Positions 27,094 to 38,083 are shown, counted from the stretch's first letter. The stretch: DNA of 64,000 bases from Gammaproteobacteria bacterium (GCA_029248745.1 JAQWIT010000013.1:248001-312000); one strand, 5' to 3'. Program-made: numbers and translations. Notes: generated by a model not told the origin, from the sequence alone.

Positions 27094-30000
27094 ATGCTAA
27101 AAGTGGTCTACAGTAATAATATGTTGCAGCTGGCGACGGGCTTGGCCGAGCTGCAGCAATCTGCACCATTACCACCACTAGAAGCTGAAACCATTATTGT
27201 TCAGAGTAATGAACTGTCGCGTTGGTTATCGTTGTATTTAGCTCAGCATCATTCGATTGCGAGTCATGTTGAATTTCCTTATCCCTCGGCTCATATCTGG
27301 GCCTTATTTCGTAGTGTGTTACCTGATATTCCGAAAGAGTCGGCCTTCAGTAAGGATGCGATGACTTGGCGAATATTTGATGTTTTGCCTGCGTGTTCTA
27401 AGCTACTAGGCTTTGAACCGGTTGCGGGCTATTTAGGCGAACAAGATGATATAGTGAAACGGTTTGGTTTAGCCCATCGTATTGCGGATAGTTTTGACCA
27501 ATATTTAATGTATCGACCTGACTGGGTGCAAAGTTGGGAGCAGCCGGGTTCCTATTTACCCAATTGGCAATCGATGTTGTGGCAGCGTTTGACTGCTGAA
27601 ATGCCCCAGCCAGCGATGCATCGGGCGAATTTATTAGAAAGCCTAAAGGCGTATTTACAAACGTGTACCGAAAGACCGAAAGGTTTACCAGCACGTCTAG
27701 CCATTTTTGGTGTGTCGGCTTTGCCACCGGTGTATTTGGCTTTGTATGAGTTGATGGCAAAGTGGTGCGATATTACTTTATATTTTCTGTCCCCTAGTTC
27801 TGAATATTGGGGTGATTTAGTTGCCCCTAAACAGCAAGGGCAGCAGGCACTCGATTTTGTTGATGAAGCTGAACCTAATGAATCTGGCCATCCCTTATTA
27901 GCGAGTTTGGGTAAACAAGGCCAAGACTTTTTTGAGCAGTTGCAACAATGTGAGCATACTGCTGAGTCCTTATTTTCAATGCCTGATGGCACGCAGTTAT
28001 TAGGTCAATTGCAAAGCGATATCGTGCAATTGGTTGCTCCGAGTTTGGCTGCGAGTAAGCGATCGATTGCTGGGGATGATGATTCGATTCAATGTCATGC
28101 TTGTCATAGCACGATGCGTGAAGTGGAGGTGTTACATGATCAGCTATTGGCATTATTTGAGCGTCACCCTGATTTGTCACCCACTGATATTGTGGTGATG
28201 ACACCGGATATTGATATTTATGCTGGTGCGGTTGATGCTGTATTTGGGACTGCGTCGAAGGACTTATTTATCCCTTATGGCATTTCAGGGGCGAGTGCTC
28301 AGAGACAAAGTCCTATTTTGTCTGCATTTGATCATTTGTTGATGTTGCCAGAGTCTCGCTTTGATGTTGAAGGGATTGTGGCTTTATTAGAGTGTGAGGC
28401 GATTCAACATCGTTTTTATTTGCAAGAAACGGATATGGCATTGATACGCGATTGGTGTCGTGAAACTCAGATTCGCTGGGCAATGTCAGCTGGAGATAAA
28501 ACCGCTTTGGGTTTGCCAGAGACTGAGGCGAATAGCTGGCGGGCGGGGTTAGACCGCTTGTTATTGGGATATGCCCTACCGTTGTCAGACGATGATGGCA
28601 GTTGGCGATTATTCGATGGTCAATTGGGCGTTGATGGTATTCGTGGTGAACGTGCTCAAACTATGGCACAACTGTGTGCTTTTTTGGAGAGTCTGGATAG
28701 AGCACGGCAAAAATTAAAACGAAGTCATACAGCAGTAGAGTGGCAACAGACTTTATTATATTTACTCAGTCAGTTTTTTAAACCAGAACATGATAATGGG
28801 CGTGATCAAGCTGATGTTTTGTCGATTACGCAATCTTTAGATAGTTTGGTTGAAAGTGTTGCGTTGGCCAACTTTGAACAGAAAATGCCGATCAGCTTAG
28901 TCAGAGAATGGCTGAAAAACAATACCGATATTAGCCCTGCTTCCCATCGCTTTATGGGCCATGGTGTCACGTTCTGTGGCATGGTGCCGATGCGGAGTAT
29001 TCCTTTTGCTGTGGTGTGTTTGGTTGGGATGAATGATGAGAGTTTCCCACGTCGGCAGTCCAAGCAAGGCTTTGATTTACTATCTCATGATTTTAGAAAG
29101 GGTGATCGTTCACGGCGCGATGATGATCGTTATTTGTTTTTAGAAGCAATTTTGTCTGCCCGTCAACATCTTTATATGAGTTATGTCGGTGCCAGTATTG
29201 TTGATAATGCACGGATTCCACCTTCGGTATTAGTCAGTGATTTGCGTGATGTTTTACGACAAGGCTTCGAACAAGCCGATGGTGAAGATATTTGGCAAAA
29301 AGTGTTAACGAAACATCCTTTACAGTCATTTAGCCGGCGTTATTTTGATGGGGTGTCAGACAAATTGTTGAGTTATCAATCAACACATTGCCCGCCTGAG
29401 CAACAAGCCACTCAGTTAGCTTCAAGTTGGTTTAATGTAGCGTTACCAGAACCTGATCCTGAGTGGCGGCAAGTCAGTATTAATCAATTGATTCAGTTTT
29501 ATCATCATCCTGCACGTTATTTGATGCAACAACGATTGGGCTTGCAGTTGGGCGTCAGTGAAGAAGTCTTAGATAGCCGTGAGCCATTTTCTCTTGATGG
29601 TCTATCAGCATGGCAATTGCGTCAACTGGTGTTGGAGCAACGTTTGAATGGTGATGCCTTGCAAACCATTAAGCCGATGATTGATGCGACGGGTGTCCTG
29701 CCACAGGGTACCGTGGGTGAGATGAGCTTTCAGGATCAAGCGACCAAAGTGGAAACCTTTGTTGAGAAGTTATTACCCGATTATCCTAATGATTTTATAG
29801 ATTCTATTCCGGTTGAATTATCTCTGGGTGAGTTTTCATTACTTGGGCAATTGGAAGGGTGTAGTTCGGCAGGTTTATTTCAATATCGTTTAGGCAAGTT
29901 GAAGGGTGGAGAACTGTTGGCAGTCTGGTGTCGACATCTAGTTTTGAATTGTATTAAGCCACAAGGTGTTGTTTGTGAAAGCCGTTGGTTTACCGAAGAT

Positions 30001-30327
30001 GCCGAGATTCATTTATTGCCAGTTGCGGAGCCAGAGCAACATTTATTGGCATTGTTAACTCATTATTGGGCAGGTTGTCAGTCGCCATTACCTTTGATTA
30101 CTAATACCAGTTTTGCTTATGCGAAAGCGTCGTTGAATGGGGGACGTGCTGATCCTGATAAAGCTATGTGGGCAATTTGGTTAGGCGGGCAATTTGCGAC
30201 AGCAGAGGCAGAGGATATTTATTATCAGCAGTTGTATAAAACAGCACCGTTGGATGATGCGTTTAAAGCCTTAGCACTCGATATTTATCAGCCAATTTAT
30301 GATCACTTAGCAGATGGTCGATTATGA
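27094..30327 (+). CDS. recC: Exodeoxyribonuclease V gamma subunit RecC
   Basis: This is the Chi-recognising scaffold subunit of RecBCD, an inactive helicase-nuclease homologue of 1077 residues (E. coli RecC 1122). The N-terminus LKVVYSNNMLQLATGLAELQQ, the EFPYPSAHIWALFR segment and LVGMNDESFPR are typical. It begins a compact recC-recB-recD operon. The ptrA gene that separates recC and recB in E. coli is absent. It overlaps recB by four bases. Confidence 0.95.
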   Translation: MLKVVYSNNMLQLATGLAELQQSAPLPPLEAETIIVQSNELSRWLSLYLAQHHSIASHVEFPYPSAHIWALFRSVLPDIPKESAFSKDAMTWRIFDVLPACSKLLGFEPVAGYLGEQDDIVKRFGLAHRIADSFDQYLMYRPDWVQSWEQPGSYLPNWQSMLWQRLTAEMPQPAMHRANLLESLKAYLQTCTERPKGLPARLAIFGVSALPPVYLALYELMAKWCDITLYFLSPSSEYWGDLVAPKQQGQQALDFVDEAEPNESGHPLLASLGKQGQDFFEQLQQCEHTAESLFSMPDGTQLLGQLQSDIVQLVAPSLAASKRSIAGDDDSIQCHACHSTMREVEVLHDQLLALFERHPDLSPTDIVVMTPDIDIYAGAVDAVFGTASKDLFIPYGISGASAQRQSPILSAFDHLLMLPESRFDVEGIVALLECEAIQHRFYLQETDMALIRDWCRETQIRWAMSAGDKTALGLPETEANSWRAGLDRLLLGYALPLSDDDGSWRLFDGQLGVDGIRGERAQTMAQLCAFLESLDRARQKLKRSHTAVEWQQTLLYLLSQFFKPEHDNGRDQADVLSITQSLDSLVESVALANFEQKMPISLVREWLKNNTDISPASHRFMGHGVTFCGMVPMRSIPFAVVCLVGMNDESFPRRQSKQGFDLLSHDFRKGDRSRRDDDRYLFLEAILSARQHLYMSYVGASIVDNARIPPSVLVSDLRDVLRQGFEQADGEDIWQKVLTKHPLQSFSRRYFDGVSDKLLSYQSTHCPPEQQATQLASSWFNVALPEPDPEWRQVSINQLIQFYHHPARYLMQQRLGLQLGVSEEVLDSREPFSLDGLSAWQLRQLVLEQRLNGDALQTIKPMIDATGVLPQGTVGEMSFQDQATKVETFVEKLLPDYPNDFIDSIPVELSLGEFSLLGQLEGCSSAGLFQYRLGKLKGGELLAVWCRHLVLNCIKPQGVVCESRWFTEDAEIHLLPVAEPEQHLLALLTHYWAGCQSPLPLITNTSFAYAKASLNGGRADPDKAMWAIWLGGQFATAEAEDIYYQQLYKTAPLDDAFKALALDIYQPIYDHLADGRL

Positions 30328-33300
30328 ATCGCCTTAATCCTAAAACAGTTCTGTTATCTGGCCTGAACGTGATTGAGGCAAGTGCCGGGACGGGTAAGAC
30401 CTATACTTTGGCTGAGTTGTATTTAAGACTGGTTTTGGAACAGGGCTTAAGTGTCGACCAAATCTTGGTGGTGACCTATACCAGAGCAGCAACAGAAGAG
30501 TTAAGGGAACTCTTGCGTAAGCGTTTGGTGGTGGCGAGAGATGCTTTGCTCGATGATCCTAATGATGATGTTACATCATCGAAGCAGCGACAACGACTGG
30601 TATTGGCGATTCAGAGTTTTGATGAGTCGGCGATATTCACCATTCATGGTTTTTGTCAGCGTGTGTTGGGTGATTTTGCTTTTGAAAGTGGCTTGTACTT
30701 TGATCTGGAACTGATCGGGGACGACCAGCAATTATTACAGGGTTTGGTAGATGATTTTTGGCGAAAGAAAATCACTAATGCCGATCCACGATTAGTAGCC
30801 TATTTGTTTGCACGACATGAAAGTCCCGAGAAATTATTGCAATCGATACGGCCTTTATTAGGCAAACCTTATTTACACAATTTGCCCGTGCCTGAGGTGG
30901 ATATCGGTCAGGTTTTTCAGCAAGCACAAACTCACTTCGATAAGGTTAAAAAATGTTGGGCTATTGAGCAAGACAAGGTCGTGGCGGCTTTGCAAGATAA
31001 GGCATTATTAAATGGCAATAAATACCGTGCCGCCAGTGTTGAGAAGTGGTTGGTTCAATTGGCCGAACTCTTAAGGCAAAGTGATGTACCGAGTGCCTTA
31101 TTTGATGGTTTTGAGCGTTTCACACCGACTGAGTTAGAAGATGCTTTGAAAAAGGATAAGGTGTTACCTGAGCTGGCTTTCTGGGTAGCATGTGAAAGTT
31201 TGATGGAAGCGGTGTTAAGTGTCCAAACAGCGCAAGCGTTACAATATCAAACACTGCGGGTTGAAGCTTTAGAGACCTTGGAAGCCGAGATGCCTGGTCG
31301 AAAAACAGAGCAGCAAGTACAGTCATATGATGATTTATTATTAAACCTTGAACAGGCGTTGTCGGGTGAACGTGGTGATTGGTTAGCTGCACAGTTGCGT
31401 GAGCAATATCCGGCGGCTTTAATTGATGAGTTTCAAGATACTGATCCAGTGCAATATGCCAGTTTTAAGCGTATTTATGCTGAGAGTAATTTACCGGTGT
31501 TTTTGGTCGGTGATCCAAAGCAAGCAATTTATAGCTTTCGTGGGGCAGATATTTTCACTTATTTGGCTGTCAAGTCGGCTGCGAGTGATGAGCATACTTT
31601 AGGAACTAATTGGCGTTCTCATCCGAAGTTAGTATCGGCTGTGAATACTCTATTTAGTCGGCAGGCCCAGCCATTTATTTTTGATGAAATTCCTTTTTAC
31701 CCAGTTGATGCTGCACGGGATGCTGTACCGGTGTTGTCCGTCGATGATGACATAAAGCCATTACATTTTTTATGGGCTGAGCAAGATAAGCAATTGTCTA
31801 AAAAAGACATGACAGTCTTGTCTGCCAGTATGACGGCAGATGAGATTGCCAAATTGCTCAATCAAGCTGAGTCGGGTGATGCGACATTATCAGATGAAAA
31901 AGTTACTGATACAAAGGTGGTAACGGGTGGCGATATCGCCGTTTTAGTACGTAACCATCGCCAAGCTTATGCGATGCAACAATGTCTACAACAACGTGGT
32001 GTTAATAGCGTACAGCAGGGGCGAGATAATGTCTTTGGTTCTGCAGAAGCGGTGATGTTAGAACGGGTGTTGCAGGCGATTGCTGAGCCGAATAATACCG
32101 TGTTGGTATCGACTGCTTTAGCAACCGCATTATGGCCTTATGGTGCGGGCGACTTATATGATTTGCAACAAGACGAACAAGCTTGGTCAGTTCAGTTAGG
32201 GTTGTTTTACGATTGTCATCAGCTTTGGCTGAAACACGGTTTTATGCGGGCATTTCGTCAGTTGCTTAATCAGATTGCAGGTCGGCAACAATTACTCAGT
32301 CTGCCTGGGGGGGAACGCAAGCTAACCAATTTGTTGCATTTAGCCGAATTGGTTCAGATACAAAGTACGCAGCAAGATGGTGGTATGAGTTCAATCATAC
32401 AGTGGCTTTCTGGTCGTTTGCAGTCGATTGACCCCAATGATGAAACAGGTCAATTGCGATTAGAAAGTGATGAGCAATTGGTTAATATCATTACGATTCA
32501 TAAAAGTAAGGGGTTGGAATATCCCATCGTGTTTTGTCCCTTCTTATGGAACAGCCAATTGAATCCTTTTAAAGATGAAGTGGTGATATTTCATGATCCC
32601 GCTGTGGACTACCAATCAACTGTGGCGTTTGCCGAGCCAGCCTTGAGTGAAGCGACGGGTATGAGAGCAGTGGAACAACAAGCTGAAGAGTTACGTTTGC
32701 TTTACGTGGCTCTAACGCGGGCGCGTGAACGTTGTGTGATTTGTTGGGGGCATGTGAAGGGAGGTGAACAGTCGGCTTTATTTAGTTTGCTCCATCCAAC
32801 AGTAGAAGAGCCAGATAGTGCTCTTTTGCTAGCAGACTTGGTTCAATTGACGGCAAGTTATGACGCAGTCATGTCATTTGATGTGATGTCGGTTGAGGAG
32901 GTGGTGTCATATCATGCCAAACAAGATGATGCGGTTTCATTAGCTGCTAAGGTCTTTGAGGGCGATATTCAGACCCCTTGGCGTGTCGGTAGTTTTAGCG
33001 CTTTGACACAAGGCCATGATGCTGAGTTGCCTGATTATGATGCCCAAGCAGTACATGATGCTATCAGGCTACAAAATCAGGAACGCTCAGTGTTAGATCG
33101 TTTTAGTTTTCCTAAAGGCGCACAAGCGGGCACGTGCTTACACGCAATATTTGAGTTTTGGGATTTTGAAAGTCAGGATGACGAAGCGATGCAGACTTTA
33201 GTCAATAAGACTTTGCTGCAATATGGCTTTGAAGATCATTGGAGCTTGCCAGTGTGTGATTGGATTAAGTCGGTTTTAGCGACGCCATTAGCCGCCAATT

Positions 33301-33833
33301 CAGATTTGAAGCTGAATCAATTATCTCAGACTCAACGTTTAGATGAGTTGGCGTTTTATTTTCCTGTTGCTGGCTTGTCTGTGTCTGGTTTACAGCAAGC
33401 TTTATTGCCTTTATTAGCAGAAGAATCACCGTTGGCAAAGGTGATTTCTCAGCTGCAATTTTCTGATTTGACAGGTTTTATGAAAGGATTTATTGATCTG
33501 GTGTTTGAGTATGAAGGCCGGTTTTATATTGCTGATTATAAATCTAATTATTTAGGGCTACAGCAGGCGGCCTATCAAACAGATGAATTGAATCGGGCGA
33601 TGGTCAGTCATGATTATCCATTACAGTATTTGATTTATAGTTTGGCTTTGCATCGTTATTTACGTCTTCGTCTACCGGATTATGATCATGAGGAGCATTT
33701 GGGTGGTGCTTATTATTTGTTTATTCGCGGGATGCAGCCTGAATGGGGGCAAGCGGGTGTGTTTTATGACAAGCCAAGTGTTGCTGTACTTGATGCCTTA
33801 GATCAGTGTTTACAGGGCTTGTCTAATGGCTGA
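30324..33833 (+). CDS. recB: Exodeoxyribonuclease V beta subunit RecB
   Basis: This is a 3'-5' UvrD-type helicase with a C-terminal RecB nuclease domain, 1169 residues. Walker A is IEASAGTGKTYTL, motif II is LIDEFQDTD, and motif III follows at VGDPKQAIYSFRGAD. The nuclease site is GFIDLVFEYEGRFYIADYKSN (the conserved D...DYK). Together with RecC and RecD it resects double-strand breaks and degrades foreign linear DNA. It overlaps recC by 4 and recD by 8 bases. Confidence 0.96.
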   Translation: MNRLNPKTVLLSGLNVIEASAGTGKTYTLAELYLRLVLEQGLSVDQILVVTYTRAATEELRELLRKRLVVARDALLDDPNDDVTSSKQRQRLVLAIQSFDESAIFTIHGFCQRVLGDFAFESGLYFDLELIGDDQQLLQGLVDDFWRKKITNADPRLVAYLFARHESPEKLLQSIRPLLGKPYLHNLPVPEVDIGQVFQQAQTHFDKVKKCWAIEQDKVVAALQDKALLNGNKYRAASVEKWLVQLAELLRQSDVPSALFDGFERFTPTELEDALKKDKVLPELAFWVACESLMEAVLSVQTAQALQYQTLRVEALETLEAEMPGRKTEQQVQSYDDLLLNLEQALSGERGDWLAAQLREQYPAALIDEFQDTDPVQYASFKRIYAESNLPVFLVGDPKQAIYSFRGADIFTYLAVKSAASDEHTLGTNWRSHPKLVSAVNTLFSRQAQPFIFDEIPFYPVDAARDAVPVLSVDDDIKPLHFLWAEQDKQLSKKDMTVLSASMTADEIAKLLNQAESGDATLSDEKVTDTKVVTGGDIAVLVRNHRQAYAMQQCLQQRGVNSVQQGRDNVFGSAEAVMLERVLQAIAEPNNTVLVSTALATALWPYGAGDLYDLQQDEQAWSVQLGLFYDCHQLWLKHGFMRAFRQLLNQIAGRQQLLSLPGGERKLTNLLHLAELVQIQSTQQDGGMSSIIQWLSGRLQSIDPNDETGQLRLESDEQLVNIITIHKSKGLEYPIVFCPFLWNSQLNPFKDEVVIFHDPAVDYQSTVAFAEPALSEATGMRAVEQQAEELRLLYVALTRARERCVICWGHVKGGEQSALFSLLHPTVEEPDSALLLADLVQLTASYDAVMSFDVMSVEEVVSYHAKQDDAVSLAAKVFEGDIQTPWRVGSFSALTQGHDAELPDYDAQAVHDAIRLQNQERSVLDRFSFPKGAQAGTCLHAIFEFWDFESQDDEAMQTLVNKTLLQYGFEDHWSLPVCDWIKSVLATPLAANSDLKLNQLSQTQRLDELAFYFPVAGLSVSGLQQALLPLLAEESPLAKVISQLQFSDLTGFMKGFIDLVFEYEGRFYIADYKSNYLGLQQAAYQTDELNRAMVSHDYPLQYLIYSLALHRYLRLRLPDYDHEEHLGGAYYLFIRGMQPEWGQAGVFYDKPSVAVLDALDQCLQGLSNG

Positions 33834-35547
33834 GTTGACTAAACAAGTATCTTTGGTCACTCAGTTAAGGCAATCGGGCTTTAGTGAATTGGCTTGTCAG
33901 TTTACTCAGTTTGTTGAGCGGCAAGATAAAACGGGTGATGAGCTGATCGTGTTATCTGCTGCGTTGTTGAGTGATGCAGTGTCACAAGGGGCAGTTGCTT
34001 TAAATTTAAGTCAAGTTGGGGCCTATGGGTCTGAACTAGATGCCTTTTTGCCTGAAACTGTGGCGGATTGGATAGCGCGATTACGTCAGAGTCATTTGGT
34101 GGGTGAGCCAGATGAGATGGCCCCGATGATACTCACGGCAAGTGGACAGTTGTATTTATACCGTTATTGGCATGATGAGCAACAAGTGAAGCAGTTAATT
34201 CAGGAACGGTTGAAGCCTGTGGCTATTGTTGATGAAGTGGCTTTACAACAAGTTTTTGCTGATTGGCATAGTGGATCGGAAGGAATTGACTGGCAGAAAG
34301 TGGCTGTAATGATGTCGTTAAGCCGTCAGTTGAGTGTGATTTCAGGTGGTCCGGGTACGGGTAAAACAACGATTGTTTTACGGTTATTGCACTTGTTGTT
34401 GAAGCAAAATAATCAGATGAGGATTGCTTTAGCAGCGCCGACAGGTAAAGCCGCAGCAAGACTGCAACAAGCTATATCTGCTCAAAAGGCTTTGCCAGTT
34501 GAGGCTCAGACATTACATCGTTTGTTAGGTATTACAGCTGATAATGACAAGGGCCGTTATCATGCTGATAGGCCTTTAGCTGTTGATGTATTGATTATTG
34601 ATGAAGCTTCGATGATTGATATCAGCTTGATGGCGACAGTGATGAAGGCTTTGCCGTTGGGTGCATGTTTGATTTTATTAGGTGATAGCGACCAGTTATC
34701 ATCAATTGAATCGGGTGCCGTATTGGCTGATTTATGTCGAGAGGGAGCTGTTTTTTCGGATACCTTTTGTCAGCAGGTTTTAGCGGTGACGGGTATGAGG
34801 TTATGCCCAACCCTTGATTCAAAGCAGGTGATGACAGACACTGTGGTGATGTTACAACACAGCTATCGCTTCGATGAAAATAGTACGATTGGCCAGTTAT
34901 CAAAAGCGGTCAAACAGGGTGATGATGAGGGGTTAATTCAAACGTTATTGGAACACTCTGAGCCCATTTGGACTCAACAGCTTGATCTAGCTACGATATG
35001 CGATGTTGTGATGCCTATGTATGGCAATTTTTTTATGGCTATTAAAACGCGCCAGTCCGCTGAGATTTGCTTAACGTTATTTGAACAGAGCCGGGTATTA
35101 TGTGCTTTAAAGCACGGACCGCAGTCGGTTGATTCAGTTAATGTTTGGGTAGAAAGATCGTTAGCACGACAAGGCTGGCGGACACAGCATAACTTCTATC
35201 ATGGGCGGCCGATTATGGTGACTCGAAATGATTATCGTCATGGCTTGTTTAATGGCGATACGGGTTTAGTACTTTATGATGAACAAGGCCAATTATTTGC
35301 TTACTTTTTGACAGAAGAAGGCATACGCCGCTTGCCTTTAAACCGGTTGCCAGCACATGAAACAGCCTTTGCGATGACCGTTCATAAAAGCCAAGGATCG
35401 GAATTTGATAATGTCTGTGTTGTATTGCCAGAACAACACAGTCCTATCTTGGGCAAGGCATTGCTTTATACCGCGATAACAAGAGCAAAAAAACAAGTGA
35501 GTTTGATTGCGCCTGAACAGTGTTTGCGACAAGCGCTATTTTCATAA
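33826..35547 (+). CDS. recD: Exodeoxyribonuclease V alpha subunit RecD
   Basis: This is a 5'-3' superfamily 1B helicase, 573 residues. Walker A is ISGGPGTGKTT, motif II is LIIDEASMIDI, and the C-terminal motif is AMTVHKSQGSEF followed by LLYTAITRAKK. The N-terminal domain that contacts RecB is present. It ends the recCBD operon. About 50 bases separate it from the sixA relic. Confidence 0.95.
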   Translation: MAELTKQVSLVTQLRQSGFSELACQFTQFVERQDKTGDELIVLSAALLSDAVSQGAVALNLSQVGAYGSELDAFLPETVADWIARLRQSHLVGEPDEMAPMILTASGQLYLYRYWHDEQQVKQLIQERLKPVAIVDEVALQQVFADWHSGSEGIDWQKVAVMMSLSRQLSVISGGPGTGKTTIVLRLLHLLLKQNNQMRIALAAPTGKAAARLQQAISAQKALPVEAQTLHRLLGITADNDKGRYHADRPLAVDVLIIDEASMIDISLMATVMKALPLGACLILLGDSDQLSSIESGAVLADLCREGAVFSDTFCQQVLAVTGMRLCPTLDSKQVMTDTVVMLQHSYRFDENSTIGQLSKAVKQGDDEGLIQTLLEHSEPIWTQQLDLATICDVVMPMYGNFFMAIKTRQSAEICLTLFEQSRVLCALKHGPQSVDSVNVWVERSLARQGWRTQHNFYHGRPIMVTRNDYRHGLFNGDTGLVLYDEQGQLFAYFLTEEGIRRLPLNRLPAHETAFAMTVHKSQGSEFDNVCVVLPEQHSPILGKALLYTAITRAKKQVSLIAPEQCLRQALFS

Positions 35548-35597
35548 TATTGAGCTAATAGCTCAGTTTGGTCGTTGAATTTAATGGGAGATCTAAT

Positions 35598-36067
35598 GTG
35601 GCGCAGTATTTTGTACAACATGGCGTGGCTTTATCAAAAGAGCAAGATTCAGATCGTCCTTCGTCGCCCGAAGGTCGGCATGGTGTTATTGCTATGGCTA
35701 AGCATTTAAGGCAGGCAGTTTTTTAAATGCAATTTGTCATAGAGGTAAGACACGTGCGAGGCAGACGGCTGAGTTATTTGCTGAGCGATTAGATGTTAGT
35801 AATGTCGTTGAGGTGACAGGGATGAGCCCTAATGATGATGTTGCCGCCTTTGCAGAAACACCAAAGGGCGATGAAGTGATGTACAGTGGCTGCTTACCTC
35901 ATATTGGAAAACTAGTATCGTATTTAGTGACCCATGATACCTCTTCAGAGGTCGTTAAATTTGATAATGCTACTGTCGTTTGTTTAGAGAAAGGCCTTGA
36001 GCGGTATTACCTTGAATGGTTTGTTATGCCTGAAGTGTTAAACAGTGAGGTTTGTTTCTATAGTTGA
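35598..36067 (+). pseudogene. sixA: Phosphohistidine phosphatase SixA, frameshifted
   Basis: The frame from the GTG at 35598 reads VAQYFVQHGVALSKEQD with the phosphatase RHG-type box as QHG, and DRPSSPEGR, stopping after LRQAVF. The rest (AICHRGKTRARQTAELFAERL, then MSPNDDV, ending at 36067) is one frame over. Adding one T to the six-T run at about 35719 restores a full SixA. SixA dephosphorylates HPt domains or PtsN in E. coli. It is either broken or a sequencing slip. Confidence 0.8.
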
Positions 36068-37194
36068 TCTAACAACTGTTCTATTCGCTGTCCTTGTTTG
36101 AGCCTGTTGAGCCAGGTCGTTGGGATACCTCGTTCGGTATCACAGCCGTGTACAGCGCCTAAAATAGCTCCTAATAAGATACTACGGCCACAGGAGTCAC
36201 CGCCGGCAATAATATTTTGTCGAATAGATTCTTGATAGCTTAAATGTTTGTTTAGGTTATGGATAACGCTTGGAATACCGAGTTCAAGATTACAGCTCAT
36301 GCCTATTTGTTGAGTGAATTCAGGTGTGGTTTTATCGGTTGCTTTTAAGGCGTTATTGATGAGCAGCAAAATGTCTGCTGGGGCCGCCTGCTTGGCTGCC
36401 TCAATGACTTTATCGATATCTTGTGTTGTGATAGCTGCTTCCATCATTTTGCTGGCAATTTGGCCATAGGCGACAGCTTGGTCATTGTTATTGGTAACGC
36501 GAATAGCAGATTCAGAGAATTTGGCTAATTCAGTTTGAGTCGCGTAGACAGCAGCCAAAGCAGGCAGTTTTGAAATCGCTGGTAGCTGAACGTCATCAGC
36601 ACCGTGAAAACTAACTATTGGTTTTAAACAGTCTATGAGCTGTTTTAGATATTGGCTGTCAAAATTGAGCTTGTATTCTGAATCAATCTTTTTCTTTAGT
36701 TCATTACTATCGAGTTGGTTATTTTGTTTAAGTTGGTTAATTGTAAAGTTGATACTATTTTGTTTGGCTTCATTATCATGCTTGAAGGCTAGTGAGTTGG
36801 CTTGTTGTAATGCATGATGTTCTGTAATGGTGATGCTATCTAAGGTGTCTTTTGTAGGGCGGTCGATATAGCCAATGTAGTCGCCACCATAGCCAAAGTG
36901 GGTTTTAAAGTGTTCTTGATACTGAGCTGAATGAAAAATGCCCTGATTGTCAGATAAGGTTTTGAGTAGCACGTAAGCTTGTTCACCATAATGAGAAAAA
37001 TCACCGACAGCTTTTTTGCCATGAGCATAGAAACTGGGCACTCCCTCATAGTCACTTGCTGTTGGGGGATGAAATTCGGGCATTTTGCCGGCGACATCAA
37101 TAATGCATTGTTGATTGTAAATCCAATGTAAACCAAGTGAGGCTGCATCAGCAGTCAATGCGCCAAGGATGAGGTTTTGGTTTACATGATTCAT
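36058..37194 (-). CDS. ADP-ribosylglycohydrolase family protein
   Basis: This is 378 residues of the ADP-ribosyl-hydrolase (DraG-like) fold. N-terminal LILGALTADAASLGLHWIYN provides a family-type helix with the acidic metal residue, and the C-terminal AGGDSCGRSILLGAILGAVHG the second metal motif. The usual C-terminal GGDxD aspartate is replaced by Cys or shifted, so activity on ADP-ribose is uncertain. No DraT partner or nitrogenase gene is nearby. Its end overlaps the convergent sixA relic by 10 bases. Confidence 0.78.
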   Translation of the reverse strand: MNHVNQNLILGALTADAASLGLHWIYNQQCIIDVAGKMPEFHPPTASDYEGVPSFYAHGKKAVGDFSHYGEQAYVLLKTLSDNQGIFHSAQYQEHFKTHFGYGGDYIGYIDRPTKDTLDSITITEHHALQQANSLAFKHDNEAKQNSINFTINQLKQNNQLDSNELKKKIDSEYKLNFDSQYLKQLIDCLKPIVSFHGADDVQLPAISKLPALAAVYATQTELAKFSESAIRVTNNNDQAVAYGQIASKMMEAAITTQDIDKVIEAAKQAAPADILLLINNALKATDKTTPEFTQQIGMSCNLELGIPSVIHNLNKHLSYQESIRQNIIAGGDSCGRSILLGAILGAVHGCDTERGIPTTWLNRLKQGQRIEQLLDQL

Positions 37195-37293
37195 GTCGTT
37201 ACTCGAATTATTGATAAATTTTGATACGCTAAACCAAAAAAATGCCTAGTCAAAAGCCCTGGCGTTTTTAATGAACAGCGTTAATTAAATTAA

Positions 37294-38083
37294 TCAGTCA
37301 GTAAGCGATGGTACAGTTTCTGTTATCTGATTAATATCAAGATTGAAATTTAAAGTAGCAAAGGCACAATCACCATCACTGTCTGTGATATTGAGATTAG
37401 CCGTTATTTCAACATCGTCAGAACCATTATTAGAACTTTCGATAGGAGCGAATAGCTCTAATTCAAATTCGCCAGGCTCTAGTATGCCATCAATGGAGAG
37501 CACATCGCCGTCCTCTATCGAACCGACAACAATGTCATTATTACCATCAGCATTACTGTCACGGGCTTCAAAGGTGATGTCTTTACCGTTAGAAGTTAAG
37601 CGAGCCATAATGTTGATGTCATCTAATCGAAGTCAATGCTGCCAGCACCATAGGCACCGAAAGGCCCATCTGCACCGAATGAGAGAGTGTCGATGCAATC
37701 ACCAGTTGCCATAACGGCTATCCATTCAACATTAGTATTGACATCGTTATAGTCACCATCACCAGTATGAATTTGGAGGTCTTCCCAATTCTGATTACCA
37801 ATTAAGGCATTATCTTGGACGTGGTTTTGACCAACTTTATTTAATTCGGCTCTTTCGAAAATGACATTTGTTTCATTACCGACAAGTGCTGTCTTGCCAA
37901 CAAATACTCGCCATTGTCCATTAACAAATTCGAATGTGATTTCAGTATTATTGGTTAAGTTATTATTTCTATTATCACCATTTGGAATTATGAAAAAGCC
38001 AATTTCTGTAAGCCATTTTACACTCCGATCAGTGTTTGTGCTGTTTGTTATGTACTTGTAGGCAATATTATGACTTAAAAGGT
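37294..38083 (-). pseudogene. DUF4114-domain protein fragment, no start, frameshifted
   Basis: On the minus strand an open frame with no usable start codon begins after a TAG near 38084. It contains LTEIGFFIIPNGDNRN and NWEDLQIHTGDGDYNDVN, the hallmark of DUF4114, a domain found at the ends of large secreted or RTX-type proteins. It stops at about 37624. The chain continues one frame over (DDINIMARLTSNGKD to the stop at 37294); one added T restores it. The fragment looks like the C-terminal remnant of a larger acidic secreted protein. Confidence 0.65.
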
